A stretch of 64,000 nt of DNA from NCBI GenBank assembly GCA_019009955.1, contig CM032230.1:122619001-122683000 (forward strand), given 5' to 3'. The notes below the pieces were generated by a model, which was not told the origin of the DNA, did not search any database, and saw only the letters and a program-made list of their open reading frames with translations. This DNA comes from Riptortus pedestris. Its lineage: Eukaryota; Arthropoda; Insecta; Hemiptera; Alydidae. This document shows, one piece after another, positions 1-11,159 of the stretch. Position 1 is the stretch's first letter. The number at the start of each line of letters is the position of its first letter. The translations under genes were made by a program, and so were the position numbers.

Positions 1-2900
1 TATAGGACGTCATTTACAATCGGCAAATCCTGACTTCTAAGCCAGGCAATTCATCAAGATTTCCACAACTAAATTATTAGTAAAGTAAAATATATATGTT
101 AACTTTAGAGAAATAATCTATATTATTCATTAATTTAAAAATAATTGAAAGATATCGATAATGTAATTCACTCTCAGGTATTTTTTTATGTAGATATTCC
201 CTAAAATGAGGACGAAATATAATATTTTTTTTCTTGATTAACCAAAAAGCTCCAATAAACGATAAGAGCTCGAATTGTAAGACACGACGACAGTTTGCGA
301 TTTGATTAATATTCTTCAACAAATCGTGATAAAGATAACCAAACTACTATTATTATTATATAGTAGGGATTTATAAAAGTTTATATGTTTTAAAAAATGA
401 CAAAACGTTAATAGCGATAAAAAAAATACCTGCCACACTACCGTGAAACCAATATTTATTTCGTTCAGGGAGGAGGAGTTTGCTATCAAACGGTTTATAG
501 AGAACCGGCCATGCGTCGACTATAAAACCTAAGTTCACGGATCGGATGTTTTATGTACACAGCCCAAGTAAATATGAACTGAATTAGTCATTGCAAACTC
601 ATAAACTGGAAAACAGGTCCCATAACATCTGCTAACGGTGCTTTAAAGGAGACCATAACAATAATTAATGCAGCTCAAGGAGTCCTAAACGAAGGCCATA
701 AATTCTACATGGTCCAAGTTCCGTTTGAATATTTGTGCCGACAAGAAATGATTTTCTATCCCATGCTCTATAATATATTTACGAGAAATTTAGATCTGAC
801 AGTCCCACAAATGGATATCCCAGTCCATTTTCTTAAACTATTAGAATAAGTGGCTTTAGAGGTAAAAAATATGCAGGAGGAATACTTTACTCTAGAAAAT
901 ATTTAGTAGTCGTCTAAATTAAGTAAAAAAAGAAAAAGCAGGAACTCGGAGAAAAAGCGCGAATGAGAAAGAGCGAAACAACAGTCAAAAAGTGAACTAA
1001 CGAACCAGGATCATTTTTTTACAGAGGGACCTAATTCAAGGAAAAGTATAGAATGTGCAACACTCCAGTTCTTATAATATTTTTAATTATTCTTTATAAT
1101 TAATTTACTTATTTTTGGAATGGTCTATATTTTACTAACATAGGAGCCTGGACTGACAGTCCATACTGTACTGAGCAAAACTTTTTAAGAACTGTACCAC
1201 TGCACTATTTTTATTTTGAAAAACATACTACTGGGGTTGCTCATAAGACAGAATTTCGCAAAACATTCATAACAATAATTTTAAAAATAGATTACGAGCC
1301 TACCTTGGATCTTTAGTGGCTTACTCTAAAACTGAGTAGAAATTAGACCAAAGAAAGAGAGAGAGCTAAGACAGAAAGTATATACCAGAACCATATGATC
1401 GGGACAGGGTTTCCCCTAAAACCCGTAAAAGAGTAAATAAACAGAGCTGAGGGGTTGTTTGTTTATTTTTTCCCGGCCAGACCAAGGTTTCATGGTCTCT
1501 GAAATTTTAGTACCATGTGCTCATGCTACGAGTAGTTTTATGGTTTCATCAGATCGTAAGAACAAAGCAGATGATAGTAAAATTATTCTTGAAATTTAAT
1601 TTCATAATTATTAAGTTTAAACATGCAGGCAAAAGTTGCATCTCGTTGAACATATAACAAGGTTGAATGTGCTTGGAAATTTATTTTTTGAGGGCTATGA
1701 CTTTTTTTAGCCGGTTTTAGCGGTTAACGCCACGTTTAGAATAATATTGAATGGCTCGCCCAAGAAATAAGATATCAAGCATGGAGGTTCAATTACCCCA
1801 CACTAATTATACTACTTAAACGACTAATATTCATTTACAAACCTCAACTGTTACATGAAATTTAAGCAAAGGATCATGAACAGAAAAGTTTAAATTTTGC
1901 CTTATTCTTAAGGAATATCGCAAATGAGGCTTGCTCTAAATAATGAAACTTATGTAGAGCATTTATTTCTCACATGTAAACCTGAAAATACATTTTACCT
2001 ACAAATAATTCTAGGAAATACTGAAAAACTATTGAAGTAAATAAGGTATGATGAACAATAGATTGCAGGTTCTAGAGGGAACTAGGAAAATCAGAATTTA
2101 AAATATCATGATACTGCAAAAAAAAAAAAAAAAAAGTTTAGTAGAAATGATTGAAAATTAAATCTATAAATATTAATATGTTTAATTCCCATATACATAT
2201 GGAGGAAAAGAGATGAGAGATAAATTGCACGGAGAAACGTCATAGCACGTTTCCTATATATATATTCACTACATTACTGAAAGTGACGGCATTGTAAGAA
2301 GAAATCTATTTATAAGTCTAGCAATGTAAGTGACCTCGGCCATGAAGGGGTCCCAGAACGAATTATCAATTACAAGGAGTTACATCACTCAGAAAAGGAA
2401 CCAAAAGAGGCTATCTTAAACAGAAAAATTTGGAAGCTTCTACTACTGCATTTTTCTAAAAAATAATCAAATGTCGAAAATTAAGAAAGAATAGTAAAAA
2501 CTTACTTCAAATGAAACCTTATAATGAATTGGTTATTTCTCTCAATTTTTTTTCTAATATAAAAGACATAGATAATATATTTACTTGGATTACACCACAA
2601 ACAAACATGGAAATCACGTCTTCAAACAGGAACAAGATTTTTCTAGGCCAGTGATCAACCAACTAAATATAAAACAAGATACAAGAATTTCCTTCAAGCC
2701 CCGTAAATATTTAGAGAAAAGCGTATCATTTTCAGGAGTAAAACTCTTTAACGCTCTGCTCGAATGTATCAAATCTATTAAAAATTACTCTGTATTATTT
2801 TATTTATTTATTACAATATACCGCATCTACTGTTGTCATTGGCGGTAGGTGGTTCTATATTTCTTGGAACAAACAAGTTTCAGACAAAAATGAAAAAAAA
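1..2900. other. AT-rich stretch, no gene recognised
   Basis: No supported gene. The stretch holds short homopolymers, including an A-run near 2119-2136 and another near 2890-2906. Open frames at 77-322 (minus) and 2585-2848 (plus) have no recognisable motif and an AT-driven composition, so I treat them as chance frames. Confidence 0.5.
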
Positions 2901-2904
2901 AAAA

Positions 2905-3310
2905 AAACCTTTTTATGTCTCCTTCGATGTCTCTAAAGAATTCTCTTAAGTTCGGTTTAAGGTTCAAAGCTCTTCTTGGAAGAACGTATTTTTGAGAAGA
3001 AGATGTGAGACAGTAAGATGGACATTACAACAATCGCAGGTTGTTGGGGATAAGCCTTTCAATAAATAACTATGTGCTAATTTTGTGTGTCCGATTCGGA
3101 CACGGGCAAGAACGACCTCCTCTTTTCGGATTTCTCTACTTGCAGTATTCCAAGGCTCAGTAATTTCTTAGATTTCTTGCAGTTTATTTTCGTGTTTTTT
3201 TCGTCTAGTCTGACTACCACCTTTGAAATATTGAGTTTTTGAAACTCTCGTTTCCAATCGTCTGGGGAGACGAAAGTTACTTTGTTTAAAAATAAATGAA
3301 AGAACTTCAT
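2905..3310 (-). pseudogene. I/Jockey-type non-LTR retrotransposon, C-terminal coding remnant
   Basis: Translated on the minus strand with frame changes, this piece reads like the end of the ORF2 protein of I/Jockey-type non-LTR retrotransposons. Around 3085-3123 it gives EEVVLARVRIGHT, followed in the same frame by KLAHSYLLKG. At 3021-3038 it gives CDCCNV, followed by HLTVSHLLL, the Cys/His-type motif near the C-terminus of these polyproteins. After a frameshift near 2960 a further stretch (RALNLKPNLREFF) reads in frame. Upstream, parts of a W-rich linker are visible but interrupted by stops. The 77-codon open frame at 3077-3310 lies in a different frame over the same DNA and is not a gene in its own right. 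It has no intact product and no clear poly(A) tail. The family assignment rests on motif recognition, not alignment. Confidence 0.7.
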
Positions 3311-3504
3311 GTTAGACGTATGCTTTTATTCACAAGATGAATACTATTAAAAATGTTCAATTATTAAATAAAACTACTAAATATTTGTCATAAATATACG
3401 TCTAAAATAATTTGTGATCAGGTAAATTGTCTCTATAAGTTTCGCATCATTTATAAAGCTTGTCGCCTTTTAATAAATTTGCAAGTCGACAAATAAAAAA
3501 TGTA

Positions 3505-3532
3505 CACAGTCTGTTCAAAAAGTTCCGGGACT
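3505..3532 (+). repeat. mariner terminal inverted repeat, transposase 3' side
   Basis: 28-bp terminal repeat, identical to the reverse complement of 4781-4808. It abuts TA at 3503-3504. The match ends at the 29th base (G here, C in the partner). Confidence 0.93.
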
Positions 3533-3549
3533 GCTGTGAAATGAAACAC

Positions 3550-4611
3550 TTAACATCGCTTAAAAAATTTATTACTGATATAATTTTCTATATACATCCC
3601 TCCTCTTGTTATACACTCGCGGGAACGATCATAGAGTGCCTGAAAGGCTTTCGGAAATTCGTTGGCTGAAATGCTGTTAAGAATGGCAGTCACATTCCGT
3701 TGAATCGTCTCTACATCATCAAAAAACTCCCCCTTGAGGACTGCTTTGAGTTTTGGGAGCAGCCAGAAGTCTGCTGGAGCCAAGTCTGGCGAATAGGGTG
3801 GATGTTCGAGAACAGTGATCCCTCGTTCCGCCAAAAACTGACGCACAAGAACACAGGCTGGTGCGTTATCATGGAGAAGAGTCCAGTCACCTGACTCGTA
3901 AACATGGCTTTGTACTCGACGAATTCTCACTAGCAGACGTTTCAGGACTTCCAGGTAGAATTCTCCTGTTACAGTCTGACCTGGGGGGACAAATTCTCGG
4001 TGAATGATTCCTCTGGAATCGAAGAACACAATGAGCAAAGTCTTCACTTTGGATTTTGACGCACGCACTTTCGTTGGACGACCCTCTTCAGGTGCCCGCC
4101 ATTCTGACGACTGCCTTTTAGTGGTCGGGTCATATTGAAAACACCACGTTTCATCACCCGTAATGATGTTCGATAAAAAATTTTCATCCATATCGGCCGC
4201 CTCAACAAAATTCACGCAAGCCTCAACACGTTGCTCTTTTTGCTCTGCTGTGAGAGAGTGTGGAACGAACTTTGCACACACCTTCCGTAGGCCTAAATCC
4301 TCGCGCATGATGGTGTGCGCAGTGCCTACAGCAATGCCTAATTCACTCGCAACACATTTAACACTCCTACGGCGATTATTTCGAAGCAACTCACGAACTC
4401 GCTCCACAGTTTCTTCCGAATGGTTGCGGGCCTACCAGAACGTTCATCATCTTTCAATGACTCCCGACCATTCTTAAAACGTGCGAACCACTCAAACACT
4501 TTGCTTCGACTCAAACAATCACTTCCATAACCTTTTTTCACCATTTCATAAGTTTCTGAAGCAGTTTCACCGCATTTAAAAACAAAATTTAATAGCAGCA
4601 CGTTGCTCCAT
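3550..4611 (-). pseudogene. mariner transposase, frameshifted twice
   Basis: DDD transposase that would cut and join the element at TA sites in the nucleus. The likely start is the ATG at 4611-4609 (MEQRAA...), the usual mariner opening. The frame breaks in the T-run near 4578-4590. A second frame (to about 4415) carries the first helix-turn-helix region (YGSDCLSRSKVFEWFARF and GRP). It breaks again near 4415-4425, and the long third frame (285 codons, ending 3550) holds the second DNA-binding region, an FVPHSL variant of WVPHEL, and the catalytic domain. Catalytic Asp residues lie in GDETW (residue 85 of that frame), LLHDNAP (180) and YSPDLAPADF (213). The last two are separated by 32 residues rather than mariner's usual 34, so a two-codon deletion is likely after HDNAPA. 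Overall length, about 350 codons, fits the family. Inactive as it stands. Confidence 0.93.
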
Positions 4612-4780
4612 TTTGTGATTCTGACAGCACTACAGAAGATGCCAACAAAAACTGACCTTAAACAAGCCTAATCTTATCGCAATCAGGGGGAAGCCGTTAT
4701 CAGTGGCGAGTGAATGTTTACATTACATAGTTCCATAGTCGTCCGAGAGATAGTGCCACTAGTATAAAGGATGTGAACCG

Positions 4781-4808
4781 AGTCCCGGAACTTTTTGAAC
4801 AGACTGTG
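4781..4808 (-). repeat. mariner terminal inverted repeat, transposase 5' side
   Basis: Partner of 3505-3532, perfect over 28 bp and followed by TA at 4809-4810. About 170 bp separate it from the transposase start, as usual for the 5' untranslated part of a mariner. Confidence 0.93.
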
Positions 4809-4810
4809 TA

Positions 4811-6210
4811 TGTTTTAGAGTTGCAAAAAAATTGTACATATTTAGAGTTGTATTAAGATTATTAATGAAACTAATTTATTCTATATAATTATTTAAATTG
4901 AAGAATTTTATAGAATGTATTCTCAGAATTTGACGTATTTTTTTTTTAAAGAATGTATTATATAAATGTAATTCAATCATTAGTAAAGAATTTAATTGAC
5001 ATAATATTAGAAAATTGTTTATAGAAAAAAAAAACTATTTCACGAATCTAGTTATGTTATGATAAAATTTAATAGAGATAAACACATTTCATTTCGTTAA
5101 AAAAAAAAAAACAATAAAAAAAACAAAAAACTAAGCCACCAGTTTTAAATCTAAAAGTAATTTCTATAAGCCAACCTCCTGATGTTACCGTGTAGAGCAA
5201 ACATGAGAAAATGATGATATTACCCTCCTTCTTATGACAAAAATTACATCACTTATATACAGGGATGGCCTCAACAGGGGACACTATTTGCTTTCAGACT
5301 AGAATCATAAACAAGGAAATAAAAACAAATACTCAGAAGAAAAGGCAGAAAAAAGAAGAGTGTAAGAAATGCCTTTTAGTTGAAAACAAAATGCCGAGAT
5401 AAACAACAAATTCGAGAGACACAATTAAGCCCAGTCGGCACTGACCTTCCGAAGGACGCTCAACACCCAAACACTACCCACTAGCTCTGGCAGCGTGCCA
5501 TCCTTGTTAGACCTTTCTATGTTTATTTATTGTTTTTATCTTCTTTTTCTTCCAACCACATCATTAAAATGATTATCAGTTCAGAAGGCCTGAATGACAG
5601 CGGACGTCCCATTCAGCGTCAGGTTTACCTTTGTTTTAAACAACACATTTATCATTCTTTTAATTGAAATGCTAATTTTGGAGGCCTACATTCGCTAATA
5701 TTCGAGAAGACATTTGAGTTTTGAATTAATTTATCAAAAAATATAACCCTGCAAAAGACGTCCCAATTACAAAGTATTCTATGGATTGGCATATTACGAT
5801 TATGAAAAATTTAACTCAATAACAAAACTACTTTGAACTGAAGATTTATAAATTATATACCGATTCATGGACAACAAAGCAGTGTGTAACTTTAAATGCT
5901 TCGACCATAATGTGTTAAAATATCATTTGAAAGCAGGAAATTATTATTTTTATTTTTATTTCATTTGGTTTGTGCTCCACATCGATGGTGATTGGCAAGT
6001 TCTCTAATTGTTAAGGGGTAGATAGAATAATAAATTTATTTGTTGCTTTTAATATTTATTTGTAACGTTTTAGTCATAAGTGTAGGATTGCGTTTTATAT
6101 ATTCGTTTGTTTTTTAAATGTTTTTAATATTCGACTACCTTTGTTGACTTTTACATTTATTTATTTATTTATTCATATATATTACATGTTTTTGAAAGTA
6201 TAAATGTTGT
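4811..6210. other. AT-rich stretch, no gene recognised
   Basis: Contains A-rich low-complexity sequence near 5099-5133 and a slightly GC-richer patch near 5440-5510. I recognise no gene, RNA or repeat with defined ends. Confidence 0.5.
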
Positions 6211-6212
6211 GT

Positions 6213-6315
6213 CACAGAGCACTGATGATGGGACAGTTCTCCCCGAAAGTACTTTGCCTTTAATAAAAGAAGTATTAAGAGTGGAGGTGTTTGACCTTTT
6301 TGATCCTTCCGTTGA
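6213..6315 (+). mobile_element. Penelope-like 3' tail with hammerhead-like motif
   Basis: CTGATGA (6222-6228) is followed by a 4-bp stem, GGGA (6230-6233) with TCCC (6240-6243), then GAAA (6245-6248). Downstream comes an AATAAAA signal and a segment ending near TTTTTGATCCTTCC. This order, CTGANGA - short hairpin - GAAA - AATAAA - tail, is what the 3' repeats of Penelope-like retroelements show, where it is a hammerhead ribozyme motif. Here the closing 10.1/11.1 pair is T-C rather than G-C, so cleavage activity is doubtful. No coding part of a Penelope element is visible nearby. Confidence 0.5.
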
Positions 6316-6539
6316 ATAAATTTATTCTTTCATGTATACTTTGGTTGTACTTTATATTTATATTATGGAAAATATCCCTTAAATATCGGATTGTTTCTCA
6401 TATCCGTGCTTTGTCTAAATGAATATAATAAAAGTCCTGAATATATATAAGTCCTTTTAAATCATTTTAAGTGTGCTGTAGACCTCTTCTATTTTATACT
6501 ATATATTTTTGTAAATGTTTAAGATATGTTAGTATTTAT

Positions 6540-6660
6540 GGAATATATTGGCTGCTGTCAGTTAATAGTTCTGTCATATCGTGGGGTATTTGATGATTTT
6601 TTGTTCGATGCAATCTGTCAGTATGTGTTTTATCGTTAGGTGTTTGTTGCAGTATTTGCA
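6540..6660 (-). pseudogene. second I/Jockey-type non-LTR remnant
   Basis: Minus-strand codons at 6660-6610 read CKYCNKHLTIKHILTDC, the C-terminal Cys/His motif of I/Jockey-type ORF2 proteins. It has the same layout as the motif at 3021-3038 but differs in sequence, so it comes from another lineage or is older. The frame continues (EQKIIKYPTI) and stops near 6570. Upstream coding sequence cannot be followed. It overlaps no intact open frame and is a short relic. Confidence 0.6.
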
Positions 6661-7660
6661 TATTAATAATAGAGGAAAAATCTACAAAATATGAATAAAA
6701 GTTAGAGATTCAAATCTAAGAAGGTCCATTCACAAACCACCCAGACCTTACATATATGTATTTTCTATGTAATAAATATAAAATGAAAGTCATGTTAAGG
6801 TATTGATTGTAATCAGCTGGCATGAATCGCCTCACTGCCTTAAGTTAGTCTTGCCTGCATTAGCTAGTTGAAGGTTGAACTAACAAATGTAGTTGTATTT
6901 TTACCACGTGTTGGTTAGTACAAACAAAACAAAAACAGGTAATGTATTTGTTATATAGTGCTTACTTTTAAAAATGGTAGTTATAGAAATCTCTGAGTAG
7001 GCTTTTTTCAATGAATTGGGATACTAGAATGCAGAAGAGTATGACTATATTTTTACCAAAATCTTTGTCAAACACTTTTTGGGAAATGGATAGGTTAAAA
7101 TAATTATGAATTAAATATTTCACTGAAATCTTAATATATTAATGATTTTGTAACGTTTCCTTCTTACATTATAGAAATTCAACTTCCATAGGAAGTACAT
7201 TTTTTCTATAAGTGTATTTTTAAATATAAAATATCTATTTACCCTTTAAAATTCAAAATAAAGGAAATAATTAAAAAACATACGCTGATCTTATATAAAT
7301 ATAAATATGCCTTTAAAAAACATTCCATTTTCAAAATAACATTTGTTTCATTAGTCTGCAGGCACATTTTTTCGGCCAATCAAGGCCTTGTGCACACTCT
7401 GATATCAACGAACTACTCGAAAGGATCTTTGTAATCGCATACAATAAAAATGAAAATACATAAAATATAAATTTTATAAACAACAAATTATTTTGGCTTC
7501 TTGAACTTTAATAAAGTTTTATTAAGTCAAAACAAAGGTGATAAATGCCCAGAAACATGGACGTCTCGTGTTTTGGAAGACACAATATATGTAATTAATA
7601 ATCGGATGTAATAAATTATTGATACTTATAATCCGATTTTGTGTACGACGTACCGTGTCT
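6661..7660. other. AT-rich stretch, no gene recognised
   Basis: Nothing with a defined boundary is visible. Base composition is strongly AT-rich up to the start of the GC-richer hairpin. Confidence 0.5.
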
Positions 7661-7685
7661 AATTGCCTAGAGTTGTTGTCACACT

Positions 7686-7895
7686 TGTCGGTGGAGACCG
7701 TCGTCACTGGCTGATGGTCGAGTGCAGCTGGCAAGTGCTTTCGAGGCAATGGCACCCACCATCTTCAAGCCCGTCAAAACGTTGTACTGGTGTTGAGTAC
7801 AACACTTTGACGGGCTTGAAGATGGTGCCTTTGTATCGAAAGTACAATGCCAGCTGTACTCGACCATCAGCCAGTGACGACGGTCTCCACCGACA
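7686..7895. repeat. long, nearly perfect hairpin (foldback, about 100-bp arms)
   Basis: Left arm 7686-7788 and right arm 7796-7895 are reverse complements around a short loop (GGTGTTG). The outer 48 positions (7686-7733 against 7848-7895) differ at one base only. The middle is less well paired and carries a small insertion on the left arm, and the inner part around the ATCTTCAAGCCCGTCAAA segment pairs again. The arms are clearly GC-richer than the surroundings. Open frames on both strands here (7663-7902 plus, 7679-7867 minus) share the same C-terminal peptide purely because of the symmetry. It may be a foldback MITE or an inverted duplication. If transcribed, it would form a long double-stranded RNA that Dicer could process. 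A 23-bp piece of the arm recurs at 32874-32896. Confidence 0.85.
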
Positions 7896-7904
7896 GGTAT
7901 GAAA

Positions 7905-9300
7905 ACAGTATCATTTATATTGGCGGTTCTAACCCTTTATTTTAATTACCAAAATACATATCAATGGAACAAACAAAGATAATATCTGTCTATAAGACAA
8001 TACCTGATACATCGCCGTTGAAGCCCCCCTCCCCCTAACCCTTTATCTGAATTGCCAAGAGTTCCTTACAGGTTAACATCATTTTCTAGCCAGAGTCGAA
8101 CAAAGGCCCTAAATAAGGTACGCCAGTCAATATAATTATGGAACTGATCCTTTAATGTATGTCAGAACCTTTAGAGGGGAGGTGGTGACATTATGTCACT
8201 CTCAGTTACTACAGGTAAAAATAAGTAACAAATATACATAATCAGATTATTACTCTCAATATATGAATCAAAACACCGCCTCCTGGGAAAATAAGATTTC
8301 AGAACTTACATTGTAGGCTGGTGAATGAAGCGATGGACTAAGAAAAAGAGAAGGTGAGCTTTCTGGGTGGGAGGGGCTTGGAGACAGGAAGACAAATTAA
8401 TATATCGATTGTGCCGTTAAATCGAGATCAAGAGAGAGAGATATCTGGCTCTAACATCGACCAAACAGCCCTTATCTCTCACCGTCTCGTTCCATCGACC
8501 CATTAATAATGACATACTCCACATTCGTTAACCTTCAGCTTCTATTTAATGGTAAGAAAGGGCATTAGACAATAAGAACAAGAAATGTAGTGATATATAA
8601 CATCAACGACGTATTTCCTTTATATAGTCAAAGATGGACAATAATAAAATTTTCTCTTCAGACAATATCAAAGAGGACATGAAAAGGATACAGAGAATAC
8701 TGAATCAGAAGTACAAGACCTGTCAGCACAATAGACCAGCATTAGAGGATCTATACTTTACATGCTCATTTAACGATGCGTACCTGATGATGGGTCTTTC
8801 TTGGAAAAACCATTAACCAAATGAATTTATTATACAGGAAAACAACATGCTTATTGTACTTAAATAAACTTTGTGTGGATCATTAGATATATGAATGGGA
8901 TCATCACTTTTGTCATTAATGAATGGATGTTTGGGGTATGTTACTTTTTAGTTTCCGAAATATTCAGAGTATGACAACAAAATGGGTCTAAGAAGGACGC
9001 CCTCGGGTACAGTAACAGATATACCATCCCCTACAAACTCTGATGAAGTCATCTCACATACCAATTACTGATTCGCCTGAAATAAGACTATTATTTAAAC
9101 AGAACATGAAATTTAATCTGAATACGATATCTTCAATTAAGTAGGTACTCTAAGTGAAAATCTTATAAGCAGAGTCGGACGTTAAATAAAACTGCATACT
9201 AAAAAATACAAATAACTCATTTTATATTCCAGTTATAGAATATAATAAAAAAATATATTTTTGTTATATTATATATAGTAGACACAAATTTTATATAACA
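7905..9300. other. AT-rich stretch, no supported gene
   Basis: The only frame worth noting is 8634-8816 (plus, 60 codons, ATG in AAAGATGG context, reading MDNNKIFSSDNIKEDMKRIQ at its start). It has a plausible amino-acid mix but no recognised motif, and no splice signals were established. I do not call it a gene. Confidence 0.4.
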
Positions 9301-9309
9301 ACAATGTAA

Positions 9310-9453
9310 AATACTACATTTCCAACAAGATTGATTTTATAATATTTTTCGTAACGAGTCATAAGGGAGATATTTCCAAATTTTGAATTCCACCTCAATC
9401 TAAAGACCCACTCGTCATGGTGCGAATTCAAGATTTACAGCAATAACATGAGA

Positions 9454-9509
<56 letters not shown>
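9310..9509 (+). mobile_element. HINE-like element, diverged partial copy
   Basis: 9310-9425 matches, with many changes, the core of the DINE/HINE-like family described at 44048-44617: the segments CAACAAGATTG, GGGAGATATTTCC and the C-rich stretch before the (TA)n tract. A (TA)n run at 9458-9509 follows, as in better copies. Both ends are missing. Confidence 0.5.
9458..9509. repeat. (TA)n microsatellite
   Basis: About 26 uninterrupted TA units, at the position where the HINE-like family carries its microsatellite. Confidence 0.9.
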
Positions 9510-9511
<2 letters not shown>

Positions 9512-10725
9512 TGTGTTTATAAAGAAGATTTTTTACAATGCATGCAAACAGATAAATGCCTGTTATACAAGAAATTTATTTGATAATTTTATTAAATTAT
9601 GGTGTAAATATTGAATTTATTACCCAAGACTAGGTTCAATGATGAACTATTTTCGTTTGGTAAATATGAACTTCCTTAATGTAGGCAGATTAAAGAAATG
9701 ACTAGGGCATTAGAACTAGAACTTGAGTCTTGTTTTAAGGGCCGTCAGGTCAACATCCAGGACGTTCGGGTACTTATGATGATGCACTGCATCGAAAGCG
9801 CTCTGTCGTTTTAATAATTTGTTACAGTGGAAGAGTAGACATTTCTTTCATCTACCTACATTTGAAGTCACTTCCACCCTCCAGAATACCAACTCAGAAC
9901 TTTCTTAAGTTTCAATTAAATTCAATTTGATTTCAAATGGAGTCGTGTAGATTGTAATTCTAAATTTACTCTCGTCTCATCGTTTATGTTCCGGTTCAGA
10001 GGACCACTGCTTATTATAGAGATACCAATGGGTAACTACAATGGAAAGTCGAAAAGTCGGCTCTCTGAGGCAAAAAGGCAGAACGAAGGGAACAGATTAT
10101 CGGCACATTGCATAAATAAGGATGAATGAACGGGAAGAGCTGAAGGCCATGAGAGAATCCTTGGAGGAGATGACCACCGTCTGGGAAAAAGAAAATGACG
10201 GACAGCTAAAGGGGCTGTCAGTCATGCTCGCGAAGCCATCAGGTTGAAGTAGTGCCGCAAGCTATCTCGCAACAAGTAGGATAAGAGGAGCACGACTGCA
10301 TCCAATCTAGCTCTGAATGGAAAGGGAGAGCAGCACTTAATGGCTGTTTGGTGTGGTGGAGGCTCTTTGCTTAGCTTTCTGTAGGTACACAATCACAGAA
10401 CACCGTGGCAAGCATAGATAGTAGCTATCACACGGAATAGATAACAGGTCGAAGTAAAGCTGGAAGGAGTAGCGGCTGTATGAGGCTTCGGGTCAAAAGC
10501 TCCACTACATCAGGGGCTTAGTACGAGGAGATTGTGGATTTGATGCCATTGAACGTACAGCGAATCATAGTACTAATATATAATCCTACCAAATACATTA
10601 ATAGAAAGTATAATACGAAAAGAGTACACTGGTTGCATATTTAGTTAGGGATGACTACGGGTAGAAGAGCTAGTGGTTTCAGATCATAAATCCTAAATGA
10701 TAACGTCAAACCAAAAATGATAACA
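9510..10725. other. Stretch with a GC-richer patch, no supported gene
   Basis: 10040-10560 is visibly GC-richer than its surroundings and contains a short open stretch at 10122-10247 beginning MNEREELKAMRESLEEM, which has coiled-coil character. Stops follow in all frames. It may be a decayed retroelement or exon, but I recognise no family. Confidence 0.35.
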
Positions 10726-10729
10726 TAAA

Positions 10730-11150
10730 TCGGGCACAGTAAATGTTCAATGAAAACAATATATTGAATTTAAACTTCGAATAAAGTTATTGTTAAGGAC
10801 ATGAGTGCGAGTGGGAGGTTGTTGATGGATGTAAAGAAAATATGCAAATATCTCGAATAGTAAACAAGACAGAGGGAAAATTGTGTAAAATAACATTTAA
10901 TAGACATTAAATTTGCAACAAGATTGGATTTATAAAATGTTTAGATCCGATGAATAATATCGGAGATATTTCGATTTTTCCAAATTTCCCTCCACTAAAC
11001 ACTCCTACCACTGGTCCGTTTTCATCTATTAACGAATCTTTAGTTTTATTGATCTCTAGTTTTACATTAAACGTTTAAATATCGAGTTTGTTATCGTTCA
11101 AACAAACATTACGACCCCTAGAGCGTTAACAGATATATATTCATTTTTGA
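10730..11150 (+). mobile_element. HINE-like element, core copy without ends
   Basis: Collinear with the copies at 30014-30645 and 44048-44617: AATGAAAACAATAT, CAACAAGATTGGATTTATAA, GGAGATATTTCGATTTTTCC, then ATTAACGAATC, AACGTTTAAATATCGAG and GAGCGTTAACAGA. The conserved 5' end and the 3' palindrome are absent. The sequence is moderately diverged. Confidence 0.7.
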
Positions 11151-11159
11151 TGAACCAAT

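Larger units (their letters stand above)
3503..4810. mobile_element. mariner element, complete ends with TA target duplication
   Basis: The element runs from 3505 to 4808 (about 1.3 kb, the usual mariner length). Its ends are perfect 28-bp inverted repeats at 3505-3532 and 4781-4808, beginning CACAGTCTGTTCAAAAAGTT. TA dinucleotides at 3503-3504 and 4809-4810 flank both ends, the target duplication typical of Tc1/mariner. The single transposase gene lies on the minus strand. Perfect repeats suggest a fairly young insertion, while the frameshifted gene means this copy probably cannot move on its own. It could still be mobilised by an active relative. Confidence 0.95.

Noticed and set aside
3077..3310. 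77-codon minus frame as a possible small gene
   Set aside because: A neighbouring frame over the same DNA gives clear I/Jockey ORF2 motifs.
3460..4477. Plus-strand frames across the mariner (3460-3669, 3700-3894, 4163-4477)
   Set aside because: Antisense shadows of the transposase gene.
7663..7902. Two open frames with identical C-terminal peptides on opposite strands
   Set aside because: Produced by the inverted symmetry of the hairpin, not by homologous genes.
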